From positions 1 to 13,288 of the forward strand of contig SAXG01000181.1 of NCBI GenBank assembly GCA_012932865.1: a stretch of DNA of 13,288 bases, read 5' to 3'. Numbering within the stretch: position 1 is the stretch's first letter; every line of letters starts with the position of its first letter. Both the position numbers and the translations under genes were made by a program. This document shows, one piece after another, positions 1 through 9,955 of the stretch. This stretch comes from Amylostereum areolatum. Taxonomy: Eukaryota > Basidiomycota > Agaricomycetes > Russulales > Stereaceae. The notes below the pieces were generated by a model. It saw only the letters and a program-made list of their open reading frames with translations. It was not told the origin of the DNA and did no database searches.

Positions 1-132
1 TTAAAAATAAAAGAGATAATAAAATTTAAAATCTGTATTACTTTCATTTAAAAATTATATCTAATAAAGAGCTATGGAATATAATAATTTATAATTAATT
101 ATTAATATTGATAATTCTCTTATTTAATACAT

Positions 133-235
133 TAAATTTATAATTTAAAGAGTGTAGTATCAATCGGTTAGTATGGCGATCTTCAAAATCATCGGAAGGT
201 GTTCGAATCACCTCGCTCTTGCAATAAAATAATTA
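133..235 (+). repeat. Direct repeat, copy 1 (trnW locus)
   Basis: This 103-base block recurs at 2926-3028 in the same orientation. It contains the whole trnW plus 15 bases upstream and 14 downstream. By eye the two copies differ at only four places (175, 176, 177 and 183), all in or next to the anticodon arm. The copies bracket nad4 and the plasmid polymerase relic, so the duplication could have arisen by recombination or reinsertion around that segment; this is inference. Confidence 0.9.
148..221 (+). tRNA. trnW: tRNA-Trp (anticodon UCA)
   Basis: The acceptor stem AAGAGTG (148-154) pairs with CGCTCTT (214-220), leaving discriminator G221. The T arm is GGTG-TTCGAAT-CACC. The anticodon loop CTTCAAA (181-187) gives UCA, which reads UGA and UGG as tryptophan, as needed by the many in-frame TGA codons of cox1, atp6 and nad4. 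The anticodon stem has a C177/A191 mismatch and a G-T pair, weaker than in the sister copy at 2941-3014, whose anticodon is CCA. Confidence 0.88.
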
Positions 236-327
236 ATAAAAACTTTATTTAATTAATAATAAATATTTGTTTATTTAGTTATTTAACAAGTTTTTAAATA
301 TATTAAAAAATAAATTAAATTTAAAAT

Positions 328-401
328 AAAACTGTAGCATAATTGGTTAATGCAGTTCGCTCATAATGGATATTATAAGGGTTCAAGTCCCTTCGGTCTT
401 A
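328..401 (+). tRNA. trnM: tRNA-Met (anticodon CAU), probably elongator
   Basis: The acceptor AAAACTG (328-334) pairs with CGGTCTT (394-400) with one mismatch; the discriminator is A401. The T arm AAGGG-TTCAAGT-CCCTT is perfect. The anticodon loop is CTCATAA, giving CAU. The loop form resembles elongator tRNA-Met of fungal mitochondria, whereas the second CAU gene (5508-5580) has CTCATGA. A CAU tRNA could also be an isoleucine tRNA if C34 is modified to lysidine, which the sequence cannot exclude. Confidence 0.88.
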
Positions 402-428
402 TAAAAACAAAATATATACAAATATACA

Positions 429-516
429 GGGTACTTGGTCGAGTCTGGTTTAAAACGCTCGTTTTGAAAACGAGTACTTCTTCAAAAAGTCGTGAGTTCA
501 AATCTCACAGTGCCCG
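429..516 (+). tRNA. trnS: tRNA-Ser (anticodon UGA), class II
   Basis: The acceptor GGGTACT (429-435) pairs with AGTGCCC (509-515); discriminator G516. The anticodon stem CTCGT/ACGAG encloses loop TTTGAAA, giving UGA, which reads UCN serine codons. A long variable arm (TACTTC-TTCAAA-AAGT region) follows, as expected for a class II serine tRNA, then T stem GTGAG/CTCAC. This copy is complete; its 3' half is repeated just after the N at 548. Confidence 0.93.
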
Positions 517-548
517 AATCACCCCTCTAATAAAACAATACAATTTTN

Positions 549-642
549 ACGCTCGTTTTGAAAACGAGTACTTCTTCAAAAAGTCGTGAGTTCAAATCTC
601 ACAGTGCCCGAATCACCCCTCTAATAAAAACAATACAATTTT
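549..642 (+). repeat. Partial duplicate of trnS 3' half and its downstream sequence
   Basis: Bases 455-547 are repeated at 549-642 with only one extra A in an A run. The copies are separated by a single N at 548. The duplicate starts inside the anticodon arm and has no 5' acceptor strand or D arm, so it cannot fold as a tRNA. An N exactly between near-identical 93-94 base blocks is what is seen when two overlapping contig ends are joined without merging, so this is most likely an assembly artefact rather than a real tandem duplication. Confidence 0.9.
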
Positions 643-790
643 ATTTTATTTATTATATAAAAATTAAAATAAATAATTATAAGCCCTTAAAGGCCTAAAT
701 AACCCAAATAAAATTAGTAAAATTAGCTTAAAATTCCGACTTATTTTTAAAATAAGAGTAAAGCTTACTATATAAGCTTTATAAACACAA

Positions 791-2246
791 ATGATCACCT
801 TATCTATTACTAATTCCTTTAATAGGATCTTTAATTATCTCTATAATACCCGAAAATTCTCAAAATAATAAAAACAAAATAAAAAAAATAGCTTTAACAA
901 CATCTATAATAAATTTTATAATTAGTATCTATTTATGAATAGAATTGATTCAAGTACTACACAATTTCAATTTGTATATGAATTTGATCAATTAAAATTT
1001 TGTCATTTTAATTTAGGAATAGATGGTATTTCTCTTTATTTTGTATTATTAACAACATTTGTAACACCATGTTGCTTTATTATCAAATTATAATAATATA
1101 AATAATAATTAAATATTTTTTAATTTCTTTTTTACTATTAGAAACCTTACAAATAGGTGTTTTTGTGGTATTAGATTTATTTTTATTTTATATTTTTTTT
1201 GAAAGTGTTTTACCTATATTATTTTAATAATAATTATTTATGGATCAGGAGAAGCTAGAATAAGATCCGCCTTATTATTTTTCTTATATACTTTAGCAGG
1301 ATCTTTATTTATGTTATTAGCAGTACTTCAAATATATAATTATGTAGGTTCTACTGATTTTCAATTAATTTCTTTATCTGAAATTAGTTTAGAAAGTCAA
1401 AAAATTTTTATGGTTAGCTTTTTTCTTAGCATTAGCTATTAAAACTCCTTTATTACCTGTGCATATGTGATTACCTAGAGCTCATAGTGATGGACCCTTA
1501 GCTGCCTCTATCTTACTAGCAGCCACAATATTAAATTTGCAACATATGGTTATCTTAGAATATTAATAAATTTATTACCAGATGCTACTAATTATTTTAG
1601 TCCTTTAGTTCAAACTATTGCTATTATTTCTTTAATTTATAGTTCTTTTGCGACTATTATTCAACAAGATACTAAAGCTTTAATTGCTTATTCTAGTATT
1701 GCACATATGTCTGTAGTAGTTTTAGGTCTTTTCTCTAATACTATCCAAGGTATTGAAGGTGCTATTTTATTATCTTTAGGTCATGGTTTTGTTAGTCCTG
1801 CTTTATTTATTTGTGTAGGAGGTGTTATATACGATAGAGCTCATACTAGACTTATACCTTATTTAAGAGGTTTAGCTACATATATGCCTGTATTCACTAT
1901 ATTATTCTTTATGTTTACTTTAGCTAATACTGGAATTCCTTTAACTTTAAATTTCCTAGGAGAACAATTATCTTTAATTGGAATATGAGAAAGAAGTCCT
2001 ATAATATCAGTATTAGGTGCCACAGGTATTGTTTTAAGTGCTTGTTATTCTATTTATTTATATAATAGAATATCTTATGGTGTTTATTCACCTCACCTTA
2101 AACCATTTAAAGATATTAGTAGAAGAGAATTTAATTTATTAATAGCTTTATTAATACCTACTGTGCTTTTAGGTATATTCCCTAATGTTATTTTAGATTC
2201 TTTACATATAAGTGTTTCTACATTATTATATGATTTTAATATTTAA
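791..2246 (+). CDS. nad4: NADH dehydrogenase subunit 4, frame broken at least seven times
   Basis: This is subunit 4 of respiratory complex I, an inner-membrane proton-pumping antiporter-like subunit. Read across frames it shows LLIPLIGSL and LGIDGISLYFVLL near the N-terminus, then FESVLP, YGSGEARI, FLALAIKTPLLPVHMWLP, AHSDGPLAASILLAA, STIAH-type SSIAHMSVVVLG, and a C-terminus ending in LLYDFNI before TAA (2244-2246). About 485 residues, the usual size for fungi. The reading frame breaks near 800-808, 945, 1070-1076, 1110, 1222, 1410 and 1534. Several are clearly one base lost from a T or A run: GAATTGATT for GAATTTGATT, and TTAAATTTGC for TTAAAATTTGC. From about 1540 to the stop it is open, with TGA at 1987 read as Trp. 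ATG at 791 is the likely start, but a frame break lies just after it, so the start is tentative. The breaks look like base-calling errors because conservation is intact on both sides of each. Confidence 0.9.
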
Positions 2247-2344
2247 ATTTTTATCCCCTATATCTTTTTTTATTAATATTTACAATTTATAAACATAATT
2301 TATAATTAAATAAACATAACCATTATTTTTTATAAATATTTATT

Positions 2345-2880
2345 ATGTTGAAATTTAGATTCGAAGATAATTCAATTAAGTTAATAAGTTATTTACAAAC
2401 AGTAACTAAAAATGATTTAAATGAATTATTTAACATTTTTAATGGTTATTTATAACTAAATTGTCCCGGTACATAATTTAATGTAATTCCTAAATTTAAT
2501 TATCAACTATTTAATGAGATAATACCAGCTTTTATAGGATGATATACTGAGATGTTTATTACTTAAGATCTTAACTTAACAAAAATTTGATGTTAATTTA
2601 CTTTATCTTTTTGTAATGTTTTATAGATAGATGTTATTGACTCCTGTTAAATCTGTTTGTCCTTCGGTAAAGTAAAAATATTTATATAAAAATGCGTTTG
2701 GTATATTCTATTGTGAAATAATTACTCCACAAATTATGGATAGACCAGTATTAAAAACTAAAGTTAATACTTACAGTGGTTTAATAACAGTTGCTCCTTT
2801 ATGTAATAAAAATTAAAGAATCTTTTAAGAAGAAATTAAAGAATATATTAAATATGGTTATAATTTTAAAAGGTTAAACA
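2345..2880 (+). pseudogene. dpo: Relic of a linear mitochondrial plasmid family B DNA polymerase
   Basis: This is a decayed fragment of the protein-primed DNA polymerase carried by linear (invertron) mitochondrial plasmids of fungi. From 2586 one frame reads FDVNLLYLFVM, matching the motif A pattern D-x-x-SLYP-x-V-M. In the same frame follow KYLYKNAFGIFYCEIITP (2676-2729), VLKTKVNTYSGLITVAPL and EEIKEYIKYGYNF (to 2867), the typical order in these enzymes. Stops lie at 2628, 2673, 2814 and 2826. Upstream, another frame from ATG 2345 reads FNEIIPAFIGWYTEMFI shortly before motif A, matching the GG-x-x-E-x-F segment that normally precedes it, but with stops. The key S and P of motif A have become L, each explainable by one C-to-T change. 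Motifs B and C are absent. It is non-coding now. Family assignment is from recalled motif order, not a search. Confidence 0.78.
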
Positions 2881-2925
2881 TTTGGTAGAAAAAATTTATT
2901 TATAACTAATTAATCCACTTAGCGC

Positions 2926-3028
2926 TAAATTTATAATTTAAAGAGTGTAGTATCAATCGGTTAGTATAATGATCTCCAAAATCATCGGAAGGTGTTCGAA
3001 TCACCTCGCTCTTGCAATAAAATAATTA
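2926..3028 (+). repeat. Direct repeat, copy 2 (trnW locus)
   Basis: Second copy of the 103-base block at 133-235, same orientation, offset 2793 bases. Upstream and downstream flanks are identical as far as 2926 and 3028; outside these limits similarity stops abruptly. The four differences cluster around the anticodon arm (2968-2970 and 2976). Confidence 0.9.
2941..3014 (+). tRNA. trnW: tRNA-Trp (anticodon CCA)
   Basis: Acceptor, D and T arms are the same as in the tRNA at 148-221. The anticodon loop is CTCCAAA, giving CCA, which reads only UGG. The anticodon stem ATGAT/ATCAT is perfect, better than in the UCA copy. The combination of a well-paired CCA tRNA and a UCA tRNA in a genome that uses mainly TGA for Trp is unusual. 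Either one copy has drifted, or the pair divides UGA and UGG decoding. Confidence 0.88.
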
Positions 3029-3517
3029 TTAATTCTTTATTTATTATTTATTCTTAACTCTAAATACTTAATATAAAGGAGGCATTACATTTTACGTTAT
3101 TCCTAAAAACTTAAAATTTATAATTAAATTATAAAAAAATAATTAGATAAAGCATAAATAAAAAGAATTAAAAGTTTAAAAAACAGTCTGTAAGCGTATA
3201 AGGATATTATATTAAAATAAAACAACAAATTTTAACTTTAAAGCTAAAATATAAGTAATATTTTTTATATTTAAATTGTAAAAATATAAAAGGGATTATA
3301 TTTATCAATGTTTATAATTGTTAAAAAATTATTATTTTAAGATATAGAAATTTATCTTATTAAAAATAATAACAAAATTATGTTTATTTAATTCTTTATT
3401 AAGTAAAATTAATTAAAAAATACTTTAATAATAAAAAGTTTAGGTTATTATCTCTTGTCGCGGGTACAAAATTATAATACAAATTTAAGAAACAAAAATA
3501 ATAAATAGAATCAACAA
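3029..3517 (+). other. AT-rich intergenic spacer before atp6
   Basis: No gene recognised in 489 bases. There is no frame with an atp8-like or nad-like start and no tRNA fold. It holds one possible promoter-like nonamer (3249-3257) and a short GC-containing patch, CTTGTCGCGGGTAC, at about 3454-3467. Confidence 0.6.
3249..3257 (+). promoter_or_regulatory. ATATAAGTA, matches the yeast mitochondrial promoter nonamer
   Basis: Exact match to the Saccharomyces mitochondrial promoter consensus, 261 bases upstream of the atp6 start. In sequence this AT-rich a chance match is quite likely, and the consensus is not established for the fungal group suggested here, so support is weak. Confidence 0.2.
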
Positions 3518-4297
3518 ATGTTAGTAAATTCTAATTTATCAAATTTATATATAAATTCACCATTAGAACAATTTGAAGTAACAAATTTAATAAGCATAAA
3601 TGCACCAATATTTGGTTATTTAAATTTAACCTTAAGTAATTTAGGATTATATTCTTTATTAGTATTAATTTTAATAATAGGAATACATTATATGGGTGAT
3701 AATGATAGTAAATTAATACCATCAAAATGATCTATAGCTTTAGAAAGTATTTTTACTACAATAAACACTATGGTTAGAGAACAATTAGGTAAAGAAATTT
3801 ATTTACCATTTATTTATTCTTTATTTTTTTTCATATTAATAGCGAATTTATTAGGTAATATACCTTATTCATATACAATAACTACATCTGTAATAGTAAC
3901 TATTGGTTTATCCTTTACTATTCTTACAGGAGTGACAATTTTAGGATTGTATATACATAAATTACATTTCTTTTCATATTTTGTTCCATCTGGTACACCT
4001 TTAGCTTTAGTTCCTTTATTAGTTTTAATTGAAACAGTATCTTATTTAGCTAGAGCTTTATCATTAGGAATCCGATTATTTGCAAATATGTGTGCAGGAC
4101 ATACCTTACTAAAAATTTTATCTACTTTCTTATATCAAATGTTTAATAGTAGTATAATTATTGCTATATTTACTTTAATACCATTTACTTTATTTGTAGC
4201 ATTATGTGGATTAGAAATAGCAGTATCTATTATTCAAGCTTATGTATTTACATTATTAACAATTTCATATATTAAAGATGCTATTTATTTACACTAG
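3518..4297 (+). CDS. atp6: ATP synthase F0 subunit a (subunit 6)
   Basis: Subunit a of the mitochondrial ATP synthase, which forms the proton half-channels against the c-ring in the inner membrane. It is 259 residues, the normal length, in one uninterrupted frame with TGA at 3728 read as Trp. The N-terminus has INSPLEQF, the usual fungal precursor segment before the mature start. The conserved core SYLARALSLGIRLFANMCAG contains the essential arginine at residue 186 (E. coli Arg210 equivalent), and the end has GLEIAVSIIQAYVF, the last conserved helix. Hydrophobic helices lie at about residues 45-57, 99-115, 122-145 and 165-178, with more towards the C-terminus. It is the only full-length protein gene here without a frame break. 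ATG 3518 is chosen because it gives the family length and no earlier in-frame ATG is attractive. Confidence 0.97.
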
Positions 4298-4720
4298 AAT
4301 CTTCGTAGCTAAACCTTCGTAGAAAAGTGTTTAATTTATTCTTTATTAATTAAATAACAAATAATACAGAAACCTGTTAAAAGGAGAATATTAAAATCAA
4401 TAAAAAAAGTATAACAAATATAAAACACATCCCCTATTTTGTTAAGATCTTAAGTAATAATTTTAAATTTGTACCATCAATAAAAAAGCGTAGTACTATT
4501 CTTTCTCCTCAATATTTTTAGATTTTTAAATATTTAATTATTAGTCATCTTTTTTATCCTATTAAATTTTTGCCCGAAGGTAGATTATTATACCCTCCTT
4601 CAAGAATGATGGTAGGAGGTTATTAGTTCAGCAAAAAATTAAAATAATAATAATAAAAATAAACTTTATTTCCTATTAAAATGTTACCTTTAAATAACAA
4701 CAACAATACAAAAATATACA
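4298..4720 (+). other. Intergenic spacer between atp6 and trnD
   Basis: No gene recognised. Just after the atp6 stop, CTTCGTAG occurs twice (4301-4308 and 4315-4322). A small GC-richer hairpin lies at 4592-4621. The rest is AT-rich without long frames or a tRNA fold. Confidence 0.6.
4592..4621 (+). repeat. Short hairpin repeat, member A
   Basis: ACCCTCCT (4592-4599) can pair with AGGAGGTT (4614-4621), seven of eight positions, around a 14-base loop. The CCTCCT...AGGAGG arms and CAAGAA in the loop are shared with members at 5303-5338 and 5639-5653, so these look like a dispersed family of small GC-richer hairpins, as known in many fungal mitochondrial spacers. Confidence 0.6.
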
Positions 4721-4793
4721 GGGCCCTTAGCTTAATTGGTAGAGTGCCTAATTGTCGATTAGGATGGTCCCAGTTCGAATCTGGAAGGGCTCG
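4721..4793 (+). tRNA. trnD: tRNA-Asp (anticodon GUC)
   Basis: Acceptor GGGCCCT (4721-4727) pairs with AGGGCTC (4786-4792), discriminator G4793. The D arm is AGCTTAATTGGTAGAGT-like. Anticodon stem CCTAA/TTAGG encloses loop TTGTCGA, giving GUC. T arm CCCAG-TTCGAAT-CTGGA has one end mismatch. It lies 13 bases upstream of trnH on the same strand, so the two are probably co-transcribed. Confidence 0.95.
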
Positions 4794-4806
4794 AAATAAA
4801 TAAAAA

Positions 4807-4879
4807 GGTAGAATTAGTTTAATTGGTAAAATAACGTCTTGTGGCGACGAGGTACAGAGTTCAAGTCTCTGATTTTACC
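4807..4879 (+). tRNA. trnH: tRNA-His (anticodon GUG) with encoded G-1
   Basis: The acceptor GTAGAAT (4808-4814) pairs with ATTTTAC (4872-4878), and the extra 5' G4807 faces C4879, the G-1:C73 pair that marks histidine tRNAs. Anticodon loop TTGTGGC gives GUG; the stem CGTC/GACG is four good pairs. T arm CAGAG-TTCAAGT-CTCTG is perfect. Choosing G4807 as G-1 places the T stem directly next to the acceptor; starting the acceptor at 4807 would leave an unexplained base. Confidence 0.92.
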
Positions 4880-5507
4880 CTTAAAATTTTTATTATATAG
4901 AATTAAGATATCTAAAACTGTAATATAAACTTTATTAAAGTTTATTAATTAAGTCAAGGTCCTAGGTTAAATTTAGAAAAGTTTTATATTTTAACAAATA
5001 AATAAATTTATGGAAAGAAAAACAGAAAATTTTCATTTTATAATAATTATAATTTTAAATCTAACACTTTTGTTTTGTTAAGTTAAAACTAAATTATTAA
5101 TTTATTTAAGATGAGTAATAAATAAGTCCTATATCTAACCTTATAATTTTTAGAAAATATCAGTACAAAATAAAATTTCTTCTCCTCTCCATCACCTTCT
5201 CTATACTATAATTTATTATTAATTATAATAAAGTTATTATAGAAAATAAAGAAACAAAAATCTTTATTTGTTGTTAGCAAGTATAATTCTTAATTTATTT
5301 TGGACCTCCTACAAGAAACCTGAATGAGGGTAGGTGGATATAATTTTAATTGTAGCAGCAAGGATAAATGTAGGTGTAATAATTTTATTTTTTAACATAA
5401 ATAGTTTTGTAGGTAATTTTCTAATTCTAAATAAAAAAAGTCCTCTGTCTAAGGATTAATAGACTATATTATTTTTTAATAATAGCTTATATTATTATTT
5501 AATAATA
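4880..5507 (+). other. AT-rich intergenic spacer between trnH and trnM
   Basis: No gene recognised in 628 bases. It contains hairpin repeat member B (5303-5338) and ends in a 23-base tandem duplication that overlaps the first bases of trnM. No reading frame has recognisable mitochondrial protein content. Confidence 0.55.
5303..5338 (+). repeat. Short hairpin repeat, member B
   Basis: ACCTCCTAC (5304-5312) can pair with GTAGGTGG (5330-5337) with one internal mismatch. Its left part GACCTCCTACAAGAA (5303-5317) is the exact reverse complement of 5639-5653, so members B and C form a 15-base inverted repeat on either side of trnM. Confidence 0.65.
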
Positions 5508-5510
5508 GCT
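5465..5510 (+). repeat. 23-base tandem duplication at the 5' edge of trnM
   Basis: TATATTATT-x-TTTAATAATAGCT occurs at 5465-5487 and again, with one T/A difference, at 5488-5510. The second copy supplies the first three bases (GCT) of trnM, so the duplication took in the tRNA edge and leaves a short decoy of the 5' end in the first copy. Confidence 0.85.
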
Positions 5511-5580
5511 GAAATAGTTTAATTGGCCAAAACATACCACTCATGACGGTAAAAAAAAGGTTCGATTCCTTTTTTCGGCT
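5508..5580 (+). tRNA. trnM: tRNA-Met (anticodon CAU), second copy, possible initiator
   Basis: Acceptor GCTGAAA (5508-5514) pairs with TTTCGGC (5573-5579). D stem GTTT/AAAC is perfect around AATTGGCCA. Anticodon loop CTCATGA gives CAU; the stem TACCA/CGGTA has one A-C mismatch next to the loop. T arm AAAGG-TTCGATT-CCTTT is perfect. The loop CATGA resembles initiator tRNAs of fungal mitochondria, but initiator versus elongator (or Ile with lysidine) cannot be settled from sequence alone. An extra A5507-T5580 pair is possible, which would shift the ends by one base. Confidence 0.85.
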
Positions 5581-5638
5581 TACTGTTATCTTATATCAAT
5601 GCTGTACCCTAAAAATATTTATAATATACCTACCCTAC

Positions 5639-5653
5639 TTCTTGTAGGAGGTC
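5639..5653 (-). repeat. Inverted copy of hairpin repeat (member C)
   Basis: TTCTTGTAGGAGGTC is the exact reverse complement of 5303-5317. Locally, CCTAC (5634-5638) also pairs with GTAGG (5644-5648) around loop TTCTT. It sits 59 bases after trnM. Confidence 0.7.
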
Positions 5654-5827
5654 AGCAGCCTATTTTACTTATAAAATTGTAGATCTAAAAATATTGTATT
5701 ATAAATATTCTTTCAATCCAATTTTAATCACCTGCTACATTTTATTATTAAATTTATAACTAAAATTATAAAAAAACTAAAAGGAATAAAAAATAAAATT
5801 AAAATATTTTAAGGAATAGTTTACATT

Positions 5828-5894
5828 GGAAAGTTAAAGTAATTGCTAATTATTCGGGTTTCAACCCTTAGGTGTTCGACTCACCTCTTTTCCG
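5828..5894 (+). tRNA. Short tRNA, identity uncertain (Trp UCA by loop position, Glu-like context)
   Basis: GGAAAG (5828-5833) pairs with TTTTCC (5888-5893), including one G-T, discriminator G5894, and T arm AGGTG-TTCGACT-CACCT is perfect, so this is a tRNA. At 67 bases it is short and the D stem is weak. The best anticodon fold is TCGGG/CCTTA around loop TTTCAAC, which gives UCA (Trp). The surroundings TTCGGGTTT-CA-CCC also resemble mitochondrial tRNA-Glu, where the loop TTTTCAC gives UUC; one lost T would convert that to the present sequence. Given base losses in T runs elsewhere in this window, tRNA-Glu is a real alternative. Confidence 0.6.
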
Positions 5895-6089
5895 TAAAAC
5901 TTATACGAAATTAGTATAAAGTCTTTTTTAATTCTTATAATTTGATTAAACTATAATTTGATAATAAAATTATTATTTAAACATAAACATAAAAACAAAT
6001 TACTACTTGCTTTTATTTAAGCAAAAGTTAAAATTATAAAAATTAAAACTAATATAAGAGTCAAAATAGTTTAAGGAGGGTTGTTATTT

Positions 6090-8839
<2,750 letters not shown>

Positions 8840-9120
8840 TTTAAAACGAATATTATTAATAAATATTTCTTTGGCCTTAGGTATATTGTTATTTAATTTA
8901 AATAATTTTTTAAAGAATTTATTTTTTAATTTATAATTGAAATCGTCCATTTCCTGAGGGAGATAATAATGAACCTAATTGATTAAAAATTTGTTCTACA
9001 TTATTTTAGCTATAATTATTTTATTAATTATTTATTACTTTATTTTAATTATAGTTTGACAGATAAAAATTATAACAGACAAATTTTAGAGAAATATTAT
9101 TTGAAGGTTATTTAATTAAG
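8840..9120. other. AT-rich junction after cox1, possibly the 3' end of minus-strand nad1
   Basis: No clean gene. On the minus strand, broken similarity to the nad1 C-terminal region may continue (a CTAGGT-AATATGC-like stretch recalling FLGEYAN near 9120, and CGATTTCAATTA near 8933 recalling the DQL segment). On the plus strand a short hydrophobic frame is visible around 8991-9090 (FYIILAIIILLIIYYF), but it has no recognisable partner and may be antisense to nad1. Confidence 0.35.
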
Positions 9121-9955
9121 GCATATTACCTAGAATTTAAAAATTATGGATTTCATTTTTATTACAGCCACAACTATCTCCGATTCAGCTTCTTGTAATC
9201 AAAAGCGCCTGTCACGATAGTATTCCTTGTTTCTGCTAATATAGATCCTAACAATAGAAATATAATCCAGGTTAACTAATTATTGAACAATTAAATTCAA
9301 ATAGGCCTGTGGGATTCCTTTCCCTATCTACACTTTAGTGAAATTACAAAGATTTCCAGTTACCCCATTTACAACTTATTCTTAATCATGAAGACCTTCC
9401 CATATACCTTTATATTCCATTAAAATGATTTTTTTCTCACCATAGATCCAGCTTTTCTACGCTATTCTAAGTGGATCCTAAAAACGCATATCTAGGAATT
9501 TTTGCAGATCAAAACCTGCATAATAAAACCCCATATACTCCTAAAGCAACGAATAAAGCTAAAGTATATAACTGTATACCTATATGAAAATCATATTCCG
9601 TTACAACGCCGTTAAATCCTCTGTCCAACTTAAGCCGCTATTATACGATTTTCACCTAATTCAAACTGAAATATTTTTAAGTGAACCACAGGCGCTACAA
9701 CTAAAATTACAAATTTATTACATGTTGAGAATGTATTACAGTTGCCTTTTGTAACGTATTAATTTCACGACGCACTCACTCTATTGGTTGATAGTAAATA
9801 CCACTAATACCAGTCGCGTATTAGGGACGTAATATCTTCGTTGATGTGAGCAAGCTAATGTTCTTCTTTCAATGATCGTCATTGAAGAACCCTGATGATA
9901 TAAAACCGCCGGCTAGTACTACTAAGATAAAACTCTATTAAATTTACTTAATTAT
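9121..9955 (-). pseudogene. nad1: NADH dehydrogenase subunit 1 on the minus strand, heavily disrupted
   Basis: Subunit 1 of complex I, which helps form the quinone site. On the minus strand the conserved landmarks appear in order: ERRTLA with QRR shortly after (about 9870 to 9835; family AERK-x-x-A...QRRLGPN), a degraded S-W...NGVV (about 9631-9601), then one open stretch of about 40 residues containing IGIQLYTLALF, LGVYGVLL and WSAKIPRYAFLGS (9585 to 9470; family LGVYG...GWSANSKYAFLGS), and SILAET followed by Q-EAESEIV (about 9250 to 9172). Between landmarks there are many stops and frame changes and some substitutions at conserved sites, for example C-R replacing A-G before W. Ends are approximate; the true gene may reach about 8870. 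nad1 is normally present and essential, so either this is error-rich sequence of the real gene or it is a decayed copy. I think the former more likely. Confidence 0.8.

Noticed and set aside
350..589. A 79-codon plus-strand frame
   Set aside because: It runs through trnM, trnS and the N at 548; it is tRNA sequence read as protein.
2926..3028. Assembly duplication as the cause of the second trnW block
   Set aside because: The copies differ at four positions clustered around the anticodon arm, including the wobble base, and have different outer flanks, so a simple assembly duplicate is unlikely.
3531..3725. Minus-strand frame opposite atp6
   Set aside because: Antisense shadow of the intact atp6 N-terminal region, with composition expected from complementing it.
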